From Candidatus Avacidaminococcus intestinavium (GTDB lineage: Bacteria; Bacillota; Negativicutes; Acidaminococcales; Acidaminococcaceae): a stretch of DNA of 64,000 nucleotides. The notes beneath the pieces were generated by a model that ran no database searches, was not told the origin of the DNA, and worked only from the letters and a program-made list of their open reading frames with translations. Below are positions 8,486 through 17,809 of this stretch, piece after piece. The stretch covers positions 1 to 64,000 of the forward strand of contig DVNI01000134.1 of assembly GCA_018714505.1 (NCBI GenBank), written 5' to 3'. The first letter of the stretch is position 1. Each line of letters starts with the position of its first letter. A program made the translations under genes and the position numbers.

Positions 8486-10201
8486 TTATAAAGAACGCGG
8501 TATCGTAAAAATAAAAGCAGTGCCTTTTCCTAATTGACTTTCTACATGAATTTTACCACCAAACATTTCAACTATAAATTTAACAATAGAAAGCCCTAAG
8601 CCCGTTCCGCCAATTTGGCGGGTACGGGCTTTATCTATGCGATAAAAGCGATCAAAAATTCTTTCCGCATCTTTTGGTGCAATACCTTCACCCGTGTTAT
8701 GCACCGTAAAACACATATTACCTGTTTGATCCGCCTGGGCACCGAGTTTAATCAAACCATGCTCCGGCGTATATTTAAGTGCATTTTCTAATAAATTTAG
8801 TAAGATCTGTTTAAACCAATCCGGATTAGCCAAAATTGTAAGATCCTCGTCTTCTATAAACATTTCTAACTGTAAGTTTTTCTCTACTGCCCGCTGTTTT
8901 AATTCAGTACAGACCTTTTCCATAATTGGTCCTGGAAAAAAAGCTTCAACTTTAATATTTTTGCGATATTCTTCAGAATCCAGTCTTGCCACTTGTAATA
9001 AATCATGCAACAGCGCCTGCATTCTGTCACTCTCTTTTAGAATGATTTCCAAATATTGTTGATTAACTGCAAAATCGTTTTCCGCCCCATCCGCTACCAA
9101 CACTTCAGCAAAACCTTTGATCGTCGTTAATGGTGTCGCTAATTCATGAGAAGCATTAGAAACAAATTCAGCTTGCTTTTCATAAACAGCCTGCAATGCT
9201 GTAATATCATGAAAGACAAATAAAACACTGTTCGCTTTATCCATATAAGTTGGTTTTAAAGGAGCACAAAATATTTGAAAAACTTTTTTACCTAGCTTAG
9301 TCATAATAGAAAGGTTACGATTATCTGGTTCTTCCAATTTTAAACAGTGCGTTAACATTTCTTCCATGTTTACATTATTAATGATCTGTAAATGATGCTT
9401 CCCCAAAATATTTTCCCCAAATAAACCCGCAAACTGATCATTATAATCAATAATAAAACCTTTTTGATCAATATTAACAACAGAATTATCAGTGTTTTTC
9501 ATGATTAATTCTAACTTCTTTTTTTGAGCAGATAATTCATCATTTCTTTCCGCTAATAAATCGGCTATCGAATTCAAAGAATGAGATAAAACAGCGAATT
9601 CTTCACCCACATTACGTTGCAACCGCACCCTTAAATCGCCTTCGGCAACACTTTTAGCCACTTGTGTAATTTCTTCAAGTGGCTGAGCTATTTTTTCTGC
9701 TAACTTTCTTGCTAAAATGGTTGTTACGAACATTGCTAAAACAAAAGCAGCAATAATCACTATGCGAATTTTATTATAGGTTTCAGTTACTTCTACCAAA
9801 GAAAAACCACTGCGTATAACTAAATTATATTGGCCAAGATCTTGAGCAACATAAAGCGTCCGTTCAAGATTTACTGGATCTGTACGAATTGCATAACCAT
9901 CACTATCAATAAAAGCTCTGGCAATTTCATGATCCTCACTGTCCACCACACTTAATACTTCTAGTTGCAGACCAAGTTCCTGCCCTAGGCGAGTAGCTTG
10001 CTGTTGAATCTCCATCATGCTTGCCTCTAGCGGTAAACGTGCCACTAATAATTTAGTTGCATAATTTAGTTGCATAAATGATTTTTCTTTAAAAGTTTGT
10101 GTACTATAATTTTGAAAGACACTTAAAATATAAGCGCCACATACCAAAAACGCACATAAAAATAATCCTTGTACCAATAAAATCACGCGTTTACGCACCA
10201 T
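8486..10201 (-). CDS. phoR: PhoR-like sensor histidine kinase
   Basis: Membrane histidine kinase of about 571 aa, the likely partner of the PhoB-like regulator at the other end of this cluster. Order: an N-terminal membrane helix, an extracytoplasmic sensor of about 120 residues, a second helix (VIIAAFVLAMFVTTIL), HAMP, PAS (NSVVNIDQKGFIIDYND), HisKA with phospho-acceptor His in SNASHELATPLTTIKGF, and HATPase with N box ENALKYTP and G boxes GEGIAP and GTGLGLSIV. The start chosen is the ATG preceded by GAGGCAGGCT, four codons inside the ORF-track start. It is last in the pstC-pstA-phoR run, an unusual place for phoR. Confidence 0.9.
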   Translation of the reverse strand: MVRKRVILLVQGLFLCAFLVCGAYILSVFQNYSTQTFKEKSFMQLNYATKLLVARLPLEASMMEIQQQATRLGQELGLQLEVLSVVDSEDHEIARAFIDSDGYAIRTDPVNLERTLYVAQDLGQYNLVIRSGFSLVEVTETYNKIRIVIIAAFVLAMFVTTILARKLAEKIAQPLEEITQVAKSVAEGDLRVRLQRNVGEEFAVLSHSLNSIADLLAERNDELSAQKKKLELIMKNTDNSVVNIDQKGFIIDYNDQFAGLFGENILGKHHLQIINNVNMEEMLTHCLKLEEPDNRNLSIMTKLGKKVFQIFCAPLKPTYMDKANSVLFVFHDITALQAVYEKQAEFVSNASHELATPLTTIKGFAEVLVADGAENDFAVNQQYLEIILKESDRMQALLHDLLQVARLDSEEYRKNIKVEAFFPGPIMEKVCTELKQRAVEKNLQLEMFIEDEDLTILANPDWFKQILLNLLENALKYTPEHGLIKLGAQADQTGNMCFTVHNTGEGIAPKDAERIFDRFYRIDKARTRQIGGTGLGLSIVKFIVEMFGGKIHVESQLGKGTAFIFTIPRSL

Positions 10202-10245
10202 AGCCTGCCTCACTTTAATCCGCTCAGCTAGCTAAGAGATGGTAC

Positions 10246-11088
10246 TTAAGCGGATTTAAATTTCCTTTGTAGTAAGATGAAAATCAAATTAATAACTAAA
10301 ACTACTAAAATCAAAAGAGCACCAATACCGTTGGCTATCTCTAAACGATCAGGAACAAGTCCAATCGCCATAACATACCAAAGATGAACGGCTAGCGTTT
10401 CACCACCAGCTGATAAATCAAAATCTGGAAAATAGCGGGAAACGGTAGTGCCTGCGGTAAAAATCAAGATAGCACTCTCGCCGATAGCACGCCCACTAGC
10501 CAGCATAATACCGGTTACGATACCACCAAAGGCTTCTGGTAAAACTACCTTACATATAGTTTGCCATTTTGTAGCGCCTAAAGCAAGACTTGCTTCACGA
10601 TAAGTTTGTGGAACTGCTCGGATTGCTTCTTCTGTTACTCTCACCAATAACGGTAAATTAAGCAATGACAAGGCCAGCGCACCGCCAATAATACTAAAGC
10701 CTAAACCTAACATATCGACAAAAATAATCATACCAAACAATCCCAAAACAATCGAAGGTACGGTAGCCAAACTCTCTGTGCTTAATCTAATAAATCTTGT
10801 GGTCACTGTGTCTTTAGCGTATTCCGATAAATAAATAGCTGCGCCAATTGCAATAACAACAGAAAAAGCCATCGATAAAAAAAGAATATATAGTGTATTG
10901 AAAAGCTGCGGACCTACACCACCACCAGCCTCCATATCACTTGGCATACCAAAAATAAACTTAAAGGACAAAACAGGTAAGCCCTTATACAAAGTATAAC
11001 CCAAAAACGCTGCTAAGATAATAATCAATAAGAAACCAATGCCCCAGAGCAACGCCTTGGCCATTTTATCATATAACTTTGCATTCAT
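10246..11088 (-). CDS. pstA: Phosphate ABC transporter permease PstA
   Basis: Inner-membrane permease of the high-affinity phosphate importer, 280 aa, with about six membrane helices. The binding-protein-dependent permease loop is visible (EEAIRAVPQTYREASLALGATKWQTI), the EAA segment that contacts PstB. Start and stop overlap with pstC as ATGA, so the two are translationally coupled, and GGAGG precedes the ATG. A short inverted repeat (AATCCGCT...AGCGGATT) lies between pstA and phoR and could lower read-through into phoR. Confidence 0.96.
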   Translation of the reverse strand: MNAKLYDKMAKALLWGIGFLLIIILAAFLGYTLYKGLPVLSFKFIFGMPSDMEAGGGVGPQLFNTLYILFLSMAFSVVIAIGAAIYLSEYAKDTVTTRFIRLSTESLATVPSIVLGLFGMIIFVDMLGLGFSIIGGALALSLLNLPLLVRVTEEAIRAVPQTYREASLALGATKWQTICKVVLPEAFGGIVTGIMLASGRAIGESAILIFTAGTTVSRYFPDFDLSAGGETLAVHLWYVMAIGLVPDRLEIANGIGALLILVVLVINLIFILLQRKFKSA

Positions 11089-11969
11089 GCGCGCACCTCC
11101 GCATTAGAACTAATCTTACGTACAACAAAAATCATTAACAAAGAAATCAAAAGTAAGACAAGTGCCATCATAAATAACGAGTTACCCCAAGTAGAACCAA
11201 AAGGTGTATTACCCATTTCTACAACTATTTCACTAGGTAACGTACTAGTTGGAGCAAACAAAGAATCAACAAGACGTGGTGAGTTACCAATAACCATTTG
11301 TACAGCCATCGTTTCGCCAATTGCTCTAGCCATTCCCAAAATAACAGCCGTCACAATACCAGGCCGTGCCGCCGGTAGGACAATATTCCAGATGGTTTGC
11401 CAATAAGTTGCCCCAAGAGCAACGGATCCTTCTTCTAACATTTTGGGAACAGATAATAAAGCGTCATTTGAGATGCTGATTACCGTAGGCAAAATCATAA
11501 TAGATAAAATCAAAGAAGCCGTAAAAACCCCAAATCCTATGGGTACGTCAAAAAAGTCACGCACTGCTGGAACAACTACCGTCAAGCCAATATAACCATA
11601 AACAACAGATGGAATCGCCATATAAAGATTTACAGCTGGTTGCAATATATTACGCATCCATTTAGGTGCTAATTTAGCAATGAAAATCGCTCCTAAAATA
11701 CCAATTGGTCCTCCCACTAGAATCGAAAAGACGGTTACTAAAATACTACCAGCAATGAAACTGAAAGCACCAAACTTTCCATTATCAGGATTCCAATCCG
11801 CTGAAAAGAAGAATTCTAATGGCGAAACATCTAAAAATGTTTGCAATCCCTGCTGTCCCATAAAAACAATTAAAGCAAGAATAATAATTGTTAAAAAGGC
11901 AGCACACGCCAAAAGTACATATTTTGCCCATTTATCAGTTCTTAATCTGTTGATGTCATGTTGTTTCAT
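11085..11969 (-). CDS. pstC: Phosphate ABC transporter permease PstC
   Basis: Second permease subunit of the Pst importer, 294 aa, with about six membrane helices and the EAA loop SVPKMLEEGSVALGATYWQTI. The start is placed at MKQHDINRL rather than the upstream ORF-track Met. That ATG has a GGGAGAG ribosome binding site, and the longer form would run into the terminator hairpin at 11991-12022. It follows pstS after that hairpin, which probably sets a higher level of binding protein than of permeases. Confidence 0.95.
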   Translation of the reverse strand: MKQHDINRLRTDKWAKYVLLACAAFLTIIILALIVFMGQQGLQTFLDVSPLEFFFSADWNPDNGKFGAFSFIAGSILVTVFSILVGGPIGILGAIFIAKLAPKWMRNILQPAVNLYMAIPSVVYGYIGLTVVVPAVRDFFDVPIGFGVFTASLILSIMILPTVISISNDALLSVPKMLEEGSVALGATYWQTIWNIVLPAARPGIVTAVILGMARAIGETMAVQMVIGNSPRLVDSLFAPTSTLPSEIVVEMGNTPFGSTWGNSLFMMALVLLLISLLMIFVVRKISSNAEVRA

Positions 11970-11990
11970 TATTCTCTCCCACTTGTCAAA

Positions 11991-12022
11991 AAAACCAGGT
12001 GATGATAACGTCACCTGGTTTT
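11991..12022 (-). terminator. Terminator or attenuator between pstS and pstC
   Basis: AAAACCAGGTGA and TCACCTGGTTTT form a perfect 12-bp stem with an 8-base loop. On the minus strand a T run follows. This is a typical partial terminator that lets pstS be expressed above pstCA. Confidence 0.75.
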
Positions 12023-12077
12023 TGATTTATAACAGCCATTTTCCAATGGCTTATTTTATTTCTTTACAGACTATCAT

Positions 12078-12941
12078 TTATTTCGCCATTTTCGTTACAG
12101 GAACAAAACCTTGTTTTTCTGCATTAGCTTCTTGGAACGCACTGCTTGTTACATAATCAATGAACGCTTTAACAGCTCCTTTTGGTTCACCTTTAGTAAA
12201 CATTCTACCAAAAGTATACACTGGATATTTACCGCCAGTTACTGCATCAATTGAGAATTTCACGCCATCATAAGAAAGCGCTTTAACTGATTCATCCACA
12301 TACGCCGCATCAACATAACCAATTGCACCAGGTGTAGTACCAATCGCGGAGCGAACAGCGCCGTTAGAATCTTGAATTACTGCGTTATCCGTAAATTGTG
12401 CTCCTTTTAGAACAACATCAGCAATTGTCGCACGTGAACCAGAGGATTTTGCTCTGTGAATCAAAGTGATTTTTTGGTCAGCACCGCCAACTTCTTTCCA
12501 GTTAGTGATTTTACCAGTTAGAATGTCTACATACTGCTGAGCTGATAAATTATCTACAGTTACATCTTTATTTGTAATGAAAACAAACGGGATACCAACT
12601 AGTTTTGTTTCAACAAGGCCTTGATCCTTCAAATCGTCGGAAAGTGCAACGTCAGAGTTACCGATATCAACGGCACCAGAAGCCACTTGTTTTTGACCAG
12701 TAAAAGAACCGCCACCAGATAAATTAATCGTAACTTTATCATGTTGTTTATAGAATTCTTCCTGTCCTACTTTTAAAAGTGGTAGTAGTGCAGTCGAACC
12801 AGATGCTGCAACCTTACCTTCAACTTTAACATCAGCAGCCGGCTTTTCAGCTTTTTTCTCGCCACCACAACCAGCCATAACACCAGCACCTAAAGCAATC
12901 GCCAAAGCTAAAACCGTTGATTTTTTAAATAAATTATACAC
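12078..12941 (-). CDS. pstS: Phosphate-binding lipoprotein PstS
   Basis: Periplasmic or surface phosphate-binding protein of 287 aa. The lipoprotein signal peptide ends in the lipobox VMAGC (Cys25), followed by a charged linker. The mature part has the phosphate-loop segments ASGSTALLPLL, LSGGGSFTGQKQVASGAVDIGNSD and HRAKSSGSR of the PstS family. It has its own regulatory region: four 11-bp-spaced Pho-box repeats at 13000-13038 and a TATAAT -10 at 12985-12990. It delivers phosphate to PstC-PstA. Confidence 0.96.
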   Translation of the reverse strand: MYNLFKKSTVLALAIALGAGVMAGCGGEKKAEKPAADVKVEGKVAASGSTALLPLLKVGQEEFYKQHDKVTINLSGGGSFTGQKQVASGAVDIGNSDVALSDDLKDQGLVETKLVGIPFVFITNKDVTVDNLSAQQYVDILTGKITNWKEVGGADQKITLIHRAKSSGSRATIADVVLKGAQFTDNAVIQDSNGAVRSAIGTTPGAIGYVDAAYVDESVKALSYDGVKFSIDAVTGGKYPVYTFGRMFTKGEPKGAVKAFIDYVTSSAFQEANAEKQGFVPVTKMAK

Positions 12942-12999
12942 GTTTATTTCCCCCTTGATTATTATATGCTTAAACCGTACCTTGATTATAAAAACTTAA

Positions 13000-13038
13000 T
13001 GTTATACCCATATTAAGCAAATGTTAATTTTATGTTAA
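13000..13038 (-). promoter_or_regulatory. Pho-box array upstream of pstS
   Basis: On the minus strand four 6-mers, TTAACA, TTAACA, TTAATA and ATAACA, are spaced exactly 11 bp apart (5-base gaps). This matches the TTAACA-type direct repeats bound by PhoP/PhoB in Gram-positive bacteria. The array ends 9 bases upstream of a TATAAT -10 element, so it replaces a -35 box. It lies beyond the phoU terminator. Confidence 0.85.
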
Positions 13039-13057
13039 TTTTTAGTCTATTAATAAA

Positions 13058-13083
13058 AACAGAGACAATTAATTGTCCCTGTT
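13058..13083 (-). terminator. Terminator after phoU
   Basis: AACAGGGACAAT and ATTGTCTCTGTT (minus strand) pair over about 12 bp with one G-T and are followed by TTTTATT. It separates phoU from the Pho-box promoter of pstS. Confidence 0.65.
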
Positions 13084-13092
13084 AATCGTCCT

Positions 13093-13752
13093 TTATTTTT
13101 TTAACATCCGTTGACCCGTAACTAAATAAATTACCCATTCAGCTAGGTTAGTAGCATGGTCACCAACTCGTTCAATCCGCTGGATCACTTTATTTAAATC
13201 TGTACCTTGCTCAATATTTGATTTGTCACGCATCATATAAAATAATACATCACGTTTGCACTTATCGCACAATTCATCAACCTTATCATCTTCATCACAG
13301 ACTTCCGCAGCGGCATTGATATCTAGTTCAACATACGCTTTGAGTACTTTTTTCACCATTTGTTGTACCAGTTCACCGGCTAACGGCAAGTCGACTAATG
13401 GTTTAACTAAAGGACTTTCTCCAATCCGCATCGTAATCTGCGCAATTTTCTTCGCATGATCACCAATTCGTTCTAAATCGGTAGTCATTTTTAAAGCCGT
13501 AGATAAAATTCTTAGATCTTTTGCAATAGGCTGTTGCAAGGCAATTAATTCTACCGTTTTATCTTCAATAGAAATTTGCATCAAATCAATTTCATCATCT
13601 TTTGCGATAACCGAGGCTGCTAATTCCAAATTTTTTGTCTTAAGAGCTTCAATCGCATTTGCTAAGGCATCCGTAACTAACGTGCCCATAAGAATTAAAT
13701 CATTTTGAATTAAGATCAATTCTTTTGTATAAGTTGCTCTAACATCAATCAT
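13093..13752 (-). CDS. phoU: PhoU phosphate signalling regulator
   Basis: Cytosolic 219-aa protein made of two PhoU three-helix repeats. It links Pst transporter activity to PhoR and lowers pho expression when phosphate is sufficient. The metal-binding family motifs are recognisable (DLERIGDHAKKIA in the first repeat, RIERVGDHATNLAEW in the second). The start is the ATG preceded by GGGGAGG, giving a 1-base gap after the pstB stop. The upstream TTG in the ORF track is not needed. Separated from pstS by a terminator. Confidence 0.95.
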   Translation of the reverse strand: MIDVRATYTKELILIQNDLILMGTLVTDALANAIEALKTKNLELAASVIAKDDEIDLMQISIEDKTVELIALQQPIAKDLRILSTALKMTTDLERIGDHAKKIAQITMRIGESPLVKPLVDLPLAGELVQQMVKKVLKAYVELDINAAAEVCDEDDKVDELCDKCKRDVLFYMMRDKSNIEQGTDLNKVIQRIERVGDHATNLAEWVIYLVTGQRMLKK

Positions 13753-13753
13753 C

Positions 13754-14515
13754 TTAGCCAAACCTCCCCGTTATATAATCTTCTGTCTTCTGGTTTGTCG
13801 GTCTGGTAAACATCATGGCTGTTTCTTGACACTCAATCATTTCTCCCATAAGGAAGAAAGCTGTATAATCCGATGCACGAGCTGCTTGTTGCATATTATG
13901 AGTAACCATGACAATACTATACTTTTCTTTAAGTTCCATAATCAATTCTTCTATTTTCATTGTCGAAATTGGATCGAGTGCCGAACAAGGCTCATCCATT
14001 AACAAAATTTCCGGCTCAACAGCTAGAAGCCTTGCAATACAAAGCCTTTGTTGCTGTCCACCCGATAAACCTAAAGCCGAAGTATGCAAACGGTCTTTAA
14101 CCTCATCCCATAAAGCAGCGCCTTGCAAACTTTTTTCCACCAATTCATCTAAAACTGCTTTATTGCTTTGTCCATGAATACGTGGACCATATGCAATATT
14201 ATCATAAATTGTCATCGGAAAAGGGTTCGGCCTTTGAAAAACCATGCCAATACGCTTTCTTAAATCAACCACATCAACGCTCGGCGCATAAATATCCTCT
14301 CCATCAATAATAACTTCTCCAGTTATACGCACGCTTTCAATCAAATCATTCATACGATTTAAAGTCCTTAAAAAGGTGGATTTACCACAACCACTTGGCC
14401 CAATAAAGGCAACCACCTTGTTTTTATACATATCTAAAGAAATATTCTTTAAGGCTTGGTTCTCTCCATAATACAGGCATAAATTTTTCACTGTAATAAT
14501 ATTAGTAAGATTCAT
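13754..14515 (-). CDS. pstB: Phosphate ABC transporter ATPase PstB
   Basis: ATP-binding subunit of the Pst importer, 253 aa. It has Walker A (GPSGCGKST), the signature [19 protein letters not shown], Walker B ([14 protein letters not shown]) and the switch His ([12 protein letters not shown]). It carries the PstB-specific [10 protein letters not shown] segment. In most genomes pstB follows pstSCA. Here it is upstream with phoU and has its own Pho-box array at 14562-14600, which overlaps the phoB stop codon. Confidence 0.97.
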   Translation of the reverse strand: MNLTNIITVKNLCLYYGENQALKNISLDMYKNKVVAFIGPSGCGKSTFLRTLNRMNDLIESVRITGEVIIDGEDIYAPSVDVVDLRKRIGMVFQRPNPFPMTIYDNIAYGPRIHGQSNKAVLDELVEKSLQGAALWDEVKDRLHTSALGLSGGQQQRLCIARLLAVEPEILLMDEPCSALDPISTMKIEELIMELKEKYSIVMVTHNMQQAARASDYTAFFLMGEMIECQETAMMFTRPTNQKTEDYITGRFG

Positions 14516-14561
14516 GAGGAAACTCCTTCCGCTTGATTGCCTGTATAACGTATCAAATTTT

Positions 14562-14600
14562 TGTTAGAACTACATTAGGGCAATGTTAATTTTTTGTTAA
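14562..14600 (-). promoter_or_regulatory. Pho-box array upstream of pstB
   Basis: On the minus strand TTAACA, TTAACA, CTAATG and CTAACA follow at exact 11-bp steps; the first two are perfect and the last two degenerate. The upstream repeat overlaps the phoB stop codon. A TATACA -10 candidate lies at 14542-14547. Confidence 0.75.
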
Positions 14601-15298
14601 TTTTTCTTGGCGAAGCGATAACCTACTCCACGTACCGTTTCAATAGCATCAGCTGTTTCAACAATTTTTTCAAGTTTTGAACGCAAATGTCGAACATGAA
14701 CATCTACTGTGCGAGTATCACCATAATATTCATAACCCCAGATCTTTTCCAATAGTTGTTCTCGACTAAATACACGCCCCGCATTTTCTACAAGCAATCT
14801 TAATAATTCATACTCTTTTGGGGTTAACTCCATTTTTTCTCCAGCTAACCACGCTTCATACTGACTAAAGTTCATTTTCAATGGCCCTAACGTAAGTTCT
14901 TCACTGCTTTCTTCTTTATTACCGGCTCTTCTTAAAACAGCTTTTACTCTAGCTAGTAACTCCCGCTGGCTAAACGGTTTTGTCAAATAATCATCTGCAC
15001 CTAATTCTAGTCCAATTACTCTATCAATTTCATCATTTTTAGCTGTCAACATTATCAAAGGAATATCAGCCGTACGAGTATCTCGTTTTAATAAGCGACA
15101 AATTTCTAATCCATCAATTTCAGGTAACATCAAATCTAGAATGATCATATCAGGCAGCGTAGTTTGTAACAAGGCCAGAGCAGTTTTACCATCAGGCGCC
15201 TCGATTACTTCATAACCCACTTTTTCTAAATTAACCTTTACTAATAACCTGATATTCTCCTCATCATCAACGAGTAAAACCCTAGTCTTAATTTTCAT
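14597..15298 (-). CDS. phoB: PhoB/PhoP-like response regulator
   Basis: OmpR-family response regulator of about 233 aa. The receiver domain has the acidic pocket DDEEN, the phospho-acceptor Asp in MIILDLMLPEIDG, Thr in MLTAKND and Lys in DDYLTKPFS. The C-terminal winged helix has the OmpR/PhoB pattern (ELTPKEYELLRLLVENAGRVFSREQLL, YYGDTRTVDVHVRHLRSKLE). It is assigned to phosphate control because it heads the pst cluster and the downstream promoters carry TTAACA repeats. The start is ATG or the preceding in-frame GTG; the GGGG site is close to both. Confidence 0.93.
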   Translation of the reverse strand: MKIKTRVLLVDDEENIRLLVKVNLEKVGYEVIEAPDGKTALALLQTTLPDMIILDLMLPEIDGLEICRLLKRDTRTADIPLIMLTAKNDEIDRVIGLELGADDYLTKPFSQRELLARVKAVLRRAGNKEESSEELTLGPLKMNFSQYEAWLAGEKMELTPKEYELLRLLVENAGRVFSREQLLEKIWGYEYYGDTRTVDVHVRHLRSKLEKIVETADAIETVRGVGYRFAKKN

Positions 15299-15503
15299 CA
15301 CCCCGCAATATGTTTGTACATCATTAAGTTCGCCATCAATATTTGCATTCCTGCTTACAACTTAAAAATACTATTGTTCTTTCTCACTCTACTTTCTCCT
15401 TAAGATTCTTTATTCATTTGTTTCTATTTTACATTTAAATAACAAAAAAGGTGCTATAGTAAAGCTGAAATATGAAATTTATTCATTACGTTCGTCCAAT
15501 CAA

Positions 15504-15533
15504 TTGACATATCAGTAAATCCAAGTCTAATAT
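15504..15533 (+). promoter_or_regulatory. Promoter of cstA
   Basis: TTGACA (15504-15509), an 18-base spacer and TAATAT (15528-15533). About 18 bases further the leader contains the inverted repeat TTGCGC-ACAAT-GCGCAA (15552-15568), immediately before the GGGAGG site. Confidence 0.65.
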
Positions 15534-15580
15534 TGTGATATATGGGATATATTGCGCACAATGCGCAAAGGGAGGTTAAT

Positions 15581-17332
15581 ATGAATATTTTGGTAGTAAT
15601 CGGTATCGGTTCTCTCATTCTTTTTGCCGCATATTTTACTTATGGTAATTTTTTATCGACAAAAATTTTTGATCTTGATGATACCAGAAAAACACCTGCA
15701 GTAGAAATGGAAGATGGTATCGACTTTGAACCAATTAGCGCTAAATTTTTGGTTGGCCAACATTTTTCTGCCATTGCTGCAGCAGGACCTGTTACCGGAC
15801 CTATTATTGCCGGTCTTACTTTTGGTTGGGCACCAGCGTTTCTTTGGATAATCCTAGGAACAATTTTTATCGGTGGCATTCATGACATGGGCTCACTTGT
15901 CGCTTCAGTTCGCAACAAAGCTTGCGGTATTGCTGAAACTATGCGCCTGTATGTTTCTAAACGTGTTTGGATTTTATTCAACATCTTTATCTTTTTTACC
16001 CTGATTATGATTATCGTAGCCTTTACGGACATTACAACATCAGCCTTCGTTAATAATATTGACTTAGGTAATGGTGAAATTGTTGGCGGTGGAGCTACAG
16101 CTACTTCTTCTATTCTTTACTTAGTCTTGCCAGTCATGATGGGTTATTTATTAAAATATACTAAAATAAGCCTTGGTTTGGCAACTGCTATTTTTTTACC
16201 TTTGATTGCTGTTTCAATTTGGATTGGTCCACTAATTCCTTTTGAATTACAATCTATTTTTGGTATTTCTACGCAAGCGGCACAAAAAATTTGGAATATG
16301 GTTATTATTATTTATTGCTTTGTTGCTGGTATTATACCGGTTTGGGCACTTTTACAACCGCGCGGTCATTTAGGCGGTTACTTCTTATATGCAACGATCA
16401 TCGTCTCTTTCATTGGTATTGTTTTCGGCGGTTTTCAAACGCAGTATCCTGCTTTCATTCAAGATTTTGGTACTGATGATTTTTGGTTTCCCATGTTTCC
16501 GATGCTTTTTATCACCATTGCTTGTGGGGCCTGTTCCGGCTTTCATAGTCTCGTAAGTTCGGGTACTACCTCTAAGCAACTAGCCAAAGAAACCGATGCT
16601 AAACCAGTTGGTTTTGGCATGATGCTTGCGGAAGCAGTCGTAGCACTAATTGCTCTAGGCACTGTCATGATGCTCCCCAAAGGCGATGCCTTAATTAGTA
16701 CTTCACCAAACTTTATTTATGCTTCTGGTTTAGGTTCTTTTATGGAATTAATCGGTATTAGTAAAGCTTTTGGTATTTCTTTTGGTTTAATGGCCTTTAC
16801 TACCTTTGTCTATGATACTCTTGATGTTTGCACAAGACTTGGCCGTTATATTATCCAAGAATTAGCCGGTTGGAAAGGCTGGAGCGGTCGCATTGGTTCA
16901 ACATTATTAGTTGGTGGGATGCCACTGTTTCTAATGTCTATCAATCTAACTGATCCAACGGGTAAGCCTGTAGCAGCCTGGAGCCTATTTTGGAAAACCT
17001 TCGGATCTTCCAATCAATTATTAGCAGCTCTTGCACTAGTTGGTATTACCGTATGGTTACAAAGAACTGCCAAAAATAAAAATGCTTGGCTATTTGCTTG
17101 TATTCCAGCTGTCTTAATGTTTATTATGAGTGTCTGGGCCCTATTTAATACCTTTATTTCGTACACTTATAAAAACGGCGTTTTCATCATGCCGGAAGGT
17201 ACTAATATTGTTGTTCCTGCCCTCTCAGCTATTTATATGGTCCTTGCCATCTGGGTCGTTATTGAATGTGTTCCGGCCATTGTTGAAAATGCTAGACATC
17301 CTCAACAAGGTCTTTCTACACCAAAGAAATAG
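15581..17332 (+). CDS. cstA: CstA-family carbon starvation / peptide or pyruvate transporter
   Basis: Polytopic inner-membrane protein of 583 aa with many hydrophobic helices. The CstA core is visible: FEPISAKFLVGQHFSAIAAAGPVTGPI near the N-terminus, GGIHDMGSL, and CSGFHSLVSSGTTSKQL in the middle. It is shorter than E. coli CstA (about 700 aa), as is usual for the Firmicute form. Family members take up peptides or pyruvate on carbon limitation, so the substrate is not settled here. The start is the ATG following GGGAGG, not the ORF-track ATG 39 bases upstream. Its own promoter and terminator make it monocistronic. Confidence 0.92.
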   Translation: MNILVVIGIGSLILFAAYFTYGNFLSTKIFDLDDTRKTPAVEMEDGIDFEPISAKFLVGQHFSAIAAAGPVTGPIIAGLTFGWAPAFLWIILGTIFIGGIHDMGSLVASVRNKACGIAETMRLYVSKRVWILFNIFIFFTLIMIIVAFTDITTSAFVNNIDLGNGEIVGGGATATSSILYLVLPVMMGYLLKYTKISLGLATAIFLPLIAVSIWIGPLIPFELQSIFGISTQAAQKIWNMVIIIYCFVAGIIPVWALLQPRGHLGGYFLYATIIVSFIGIVFGGFQTQYPAFIQDFGTDDFWFPMFPMLFITIACGACSGFHSLVSSGTTSKQLAKETDAKPVGFGMMLAEAVVALIALGTVMMLPKGDALISTSPNFIYASGLGSFMELIGISKAFGISFGLMAFTTFVYDTLDVCTRLGRYIIQELAGWKGWSGRIGSTLLVGGMPLFLMSINLTDPTGKPVAAWSLFWKTFGSSNQLLAALALVGITVWLQRTAKNKNAWLFACIPAVLMFIMSVWALFNTFISYTYKNGVFIMPEGTNIVVPALSAIYMVLAIWVVIECVPAIVENARHPQQGLSTPKK

Positions 17333-17349
17333 CAAATACAAAAAAATTA

Positions 17350-17381
17350 GCTGTTTTGCCTAAAGCAAAGCAGCTTTTTTA
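17350..17381 (+). terminator. Terminator after cstA
   Basis: AGCTGTTTTGC pairs with GCAAAGCAGCT (one G-U) around a CTAAA loop and is followed by six T. Confidence 0.75.
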
Positions 17382-17455
17382 TTCCCATCTAACCTTAAAA
17401 TAGTTATAATAAGATATGTATGCGTGACTTCAATACTTTAAACGAGGTGAACTAA

Positions 17456-17809
17456 TTGTATGCATTTAAAAAAATCTTTGCTGGTTTTATTATCGGTTTG
17501 CTTAGTGGTTTTTTAGGTATTGGCGGCGGTGTTTTTATGGTTCCGATCATGGTCTCATTCTTTGGTTTTACCCAACACGTTGCACAAGCAACTTCGCTAG
17601 CTATGATTATACCGACAGCACTTTTCGGTAGTATTGTTTACAATCTACATGGCAGTATCGACATAAAAATCGCAGCACTAATTACCGTTGGTAGCATGAC
17701 TAGCGCCTTCTTTGCTTCACGCCTCATGGTTAAACTACCTGCGGCGCAATTAAAATTACTGTTTGGTATTTTATTACTACTCGTTGGCGTAAGGATGGTG
17801 ATTGCTTAA
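17456..17809 (+). CDS. TauE/SafE family half-transporter, first half
   Basis: A 117-aa membrane protein of about four helices corresponding to one half of a normal TauE/SafE (TSUP) anion exporter. It has the repeat signature GLLSGFLGIGGGVFMVPIM followed by QATSLAMIIPTALFGS. The likely start is TTG with a GAGGTG site upstream. Its stop overlaps the ATG of the second half by one base (TAATG). Canonical family members of about 250 aa carry both halves in one chain, so the two genes probably make a heterodimer. The substrate (sulfite, sulfonate or other organic anion) is not determinable. Confidence 0.85.
   Translation: MYAFKKIFAGFIIGLLSGFLGIGGGVFMVPIMVSFFGFTQHVAQATSLAMIIPTALFGSIVYNLHGSIDIKIAALITVGSMTSAFFASRLMVKLPAAQLKLLFGILLLLVGVRMVIA

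Noticed and set aside
11680-12156. 158-aa plus-strand ORF across pstC and pstS
   Set aside because: Overlaps two certain genes and the intervening terminator on the opposite strand; no family features.
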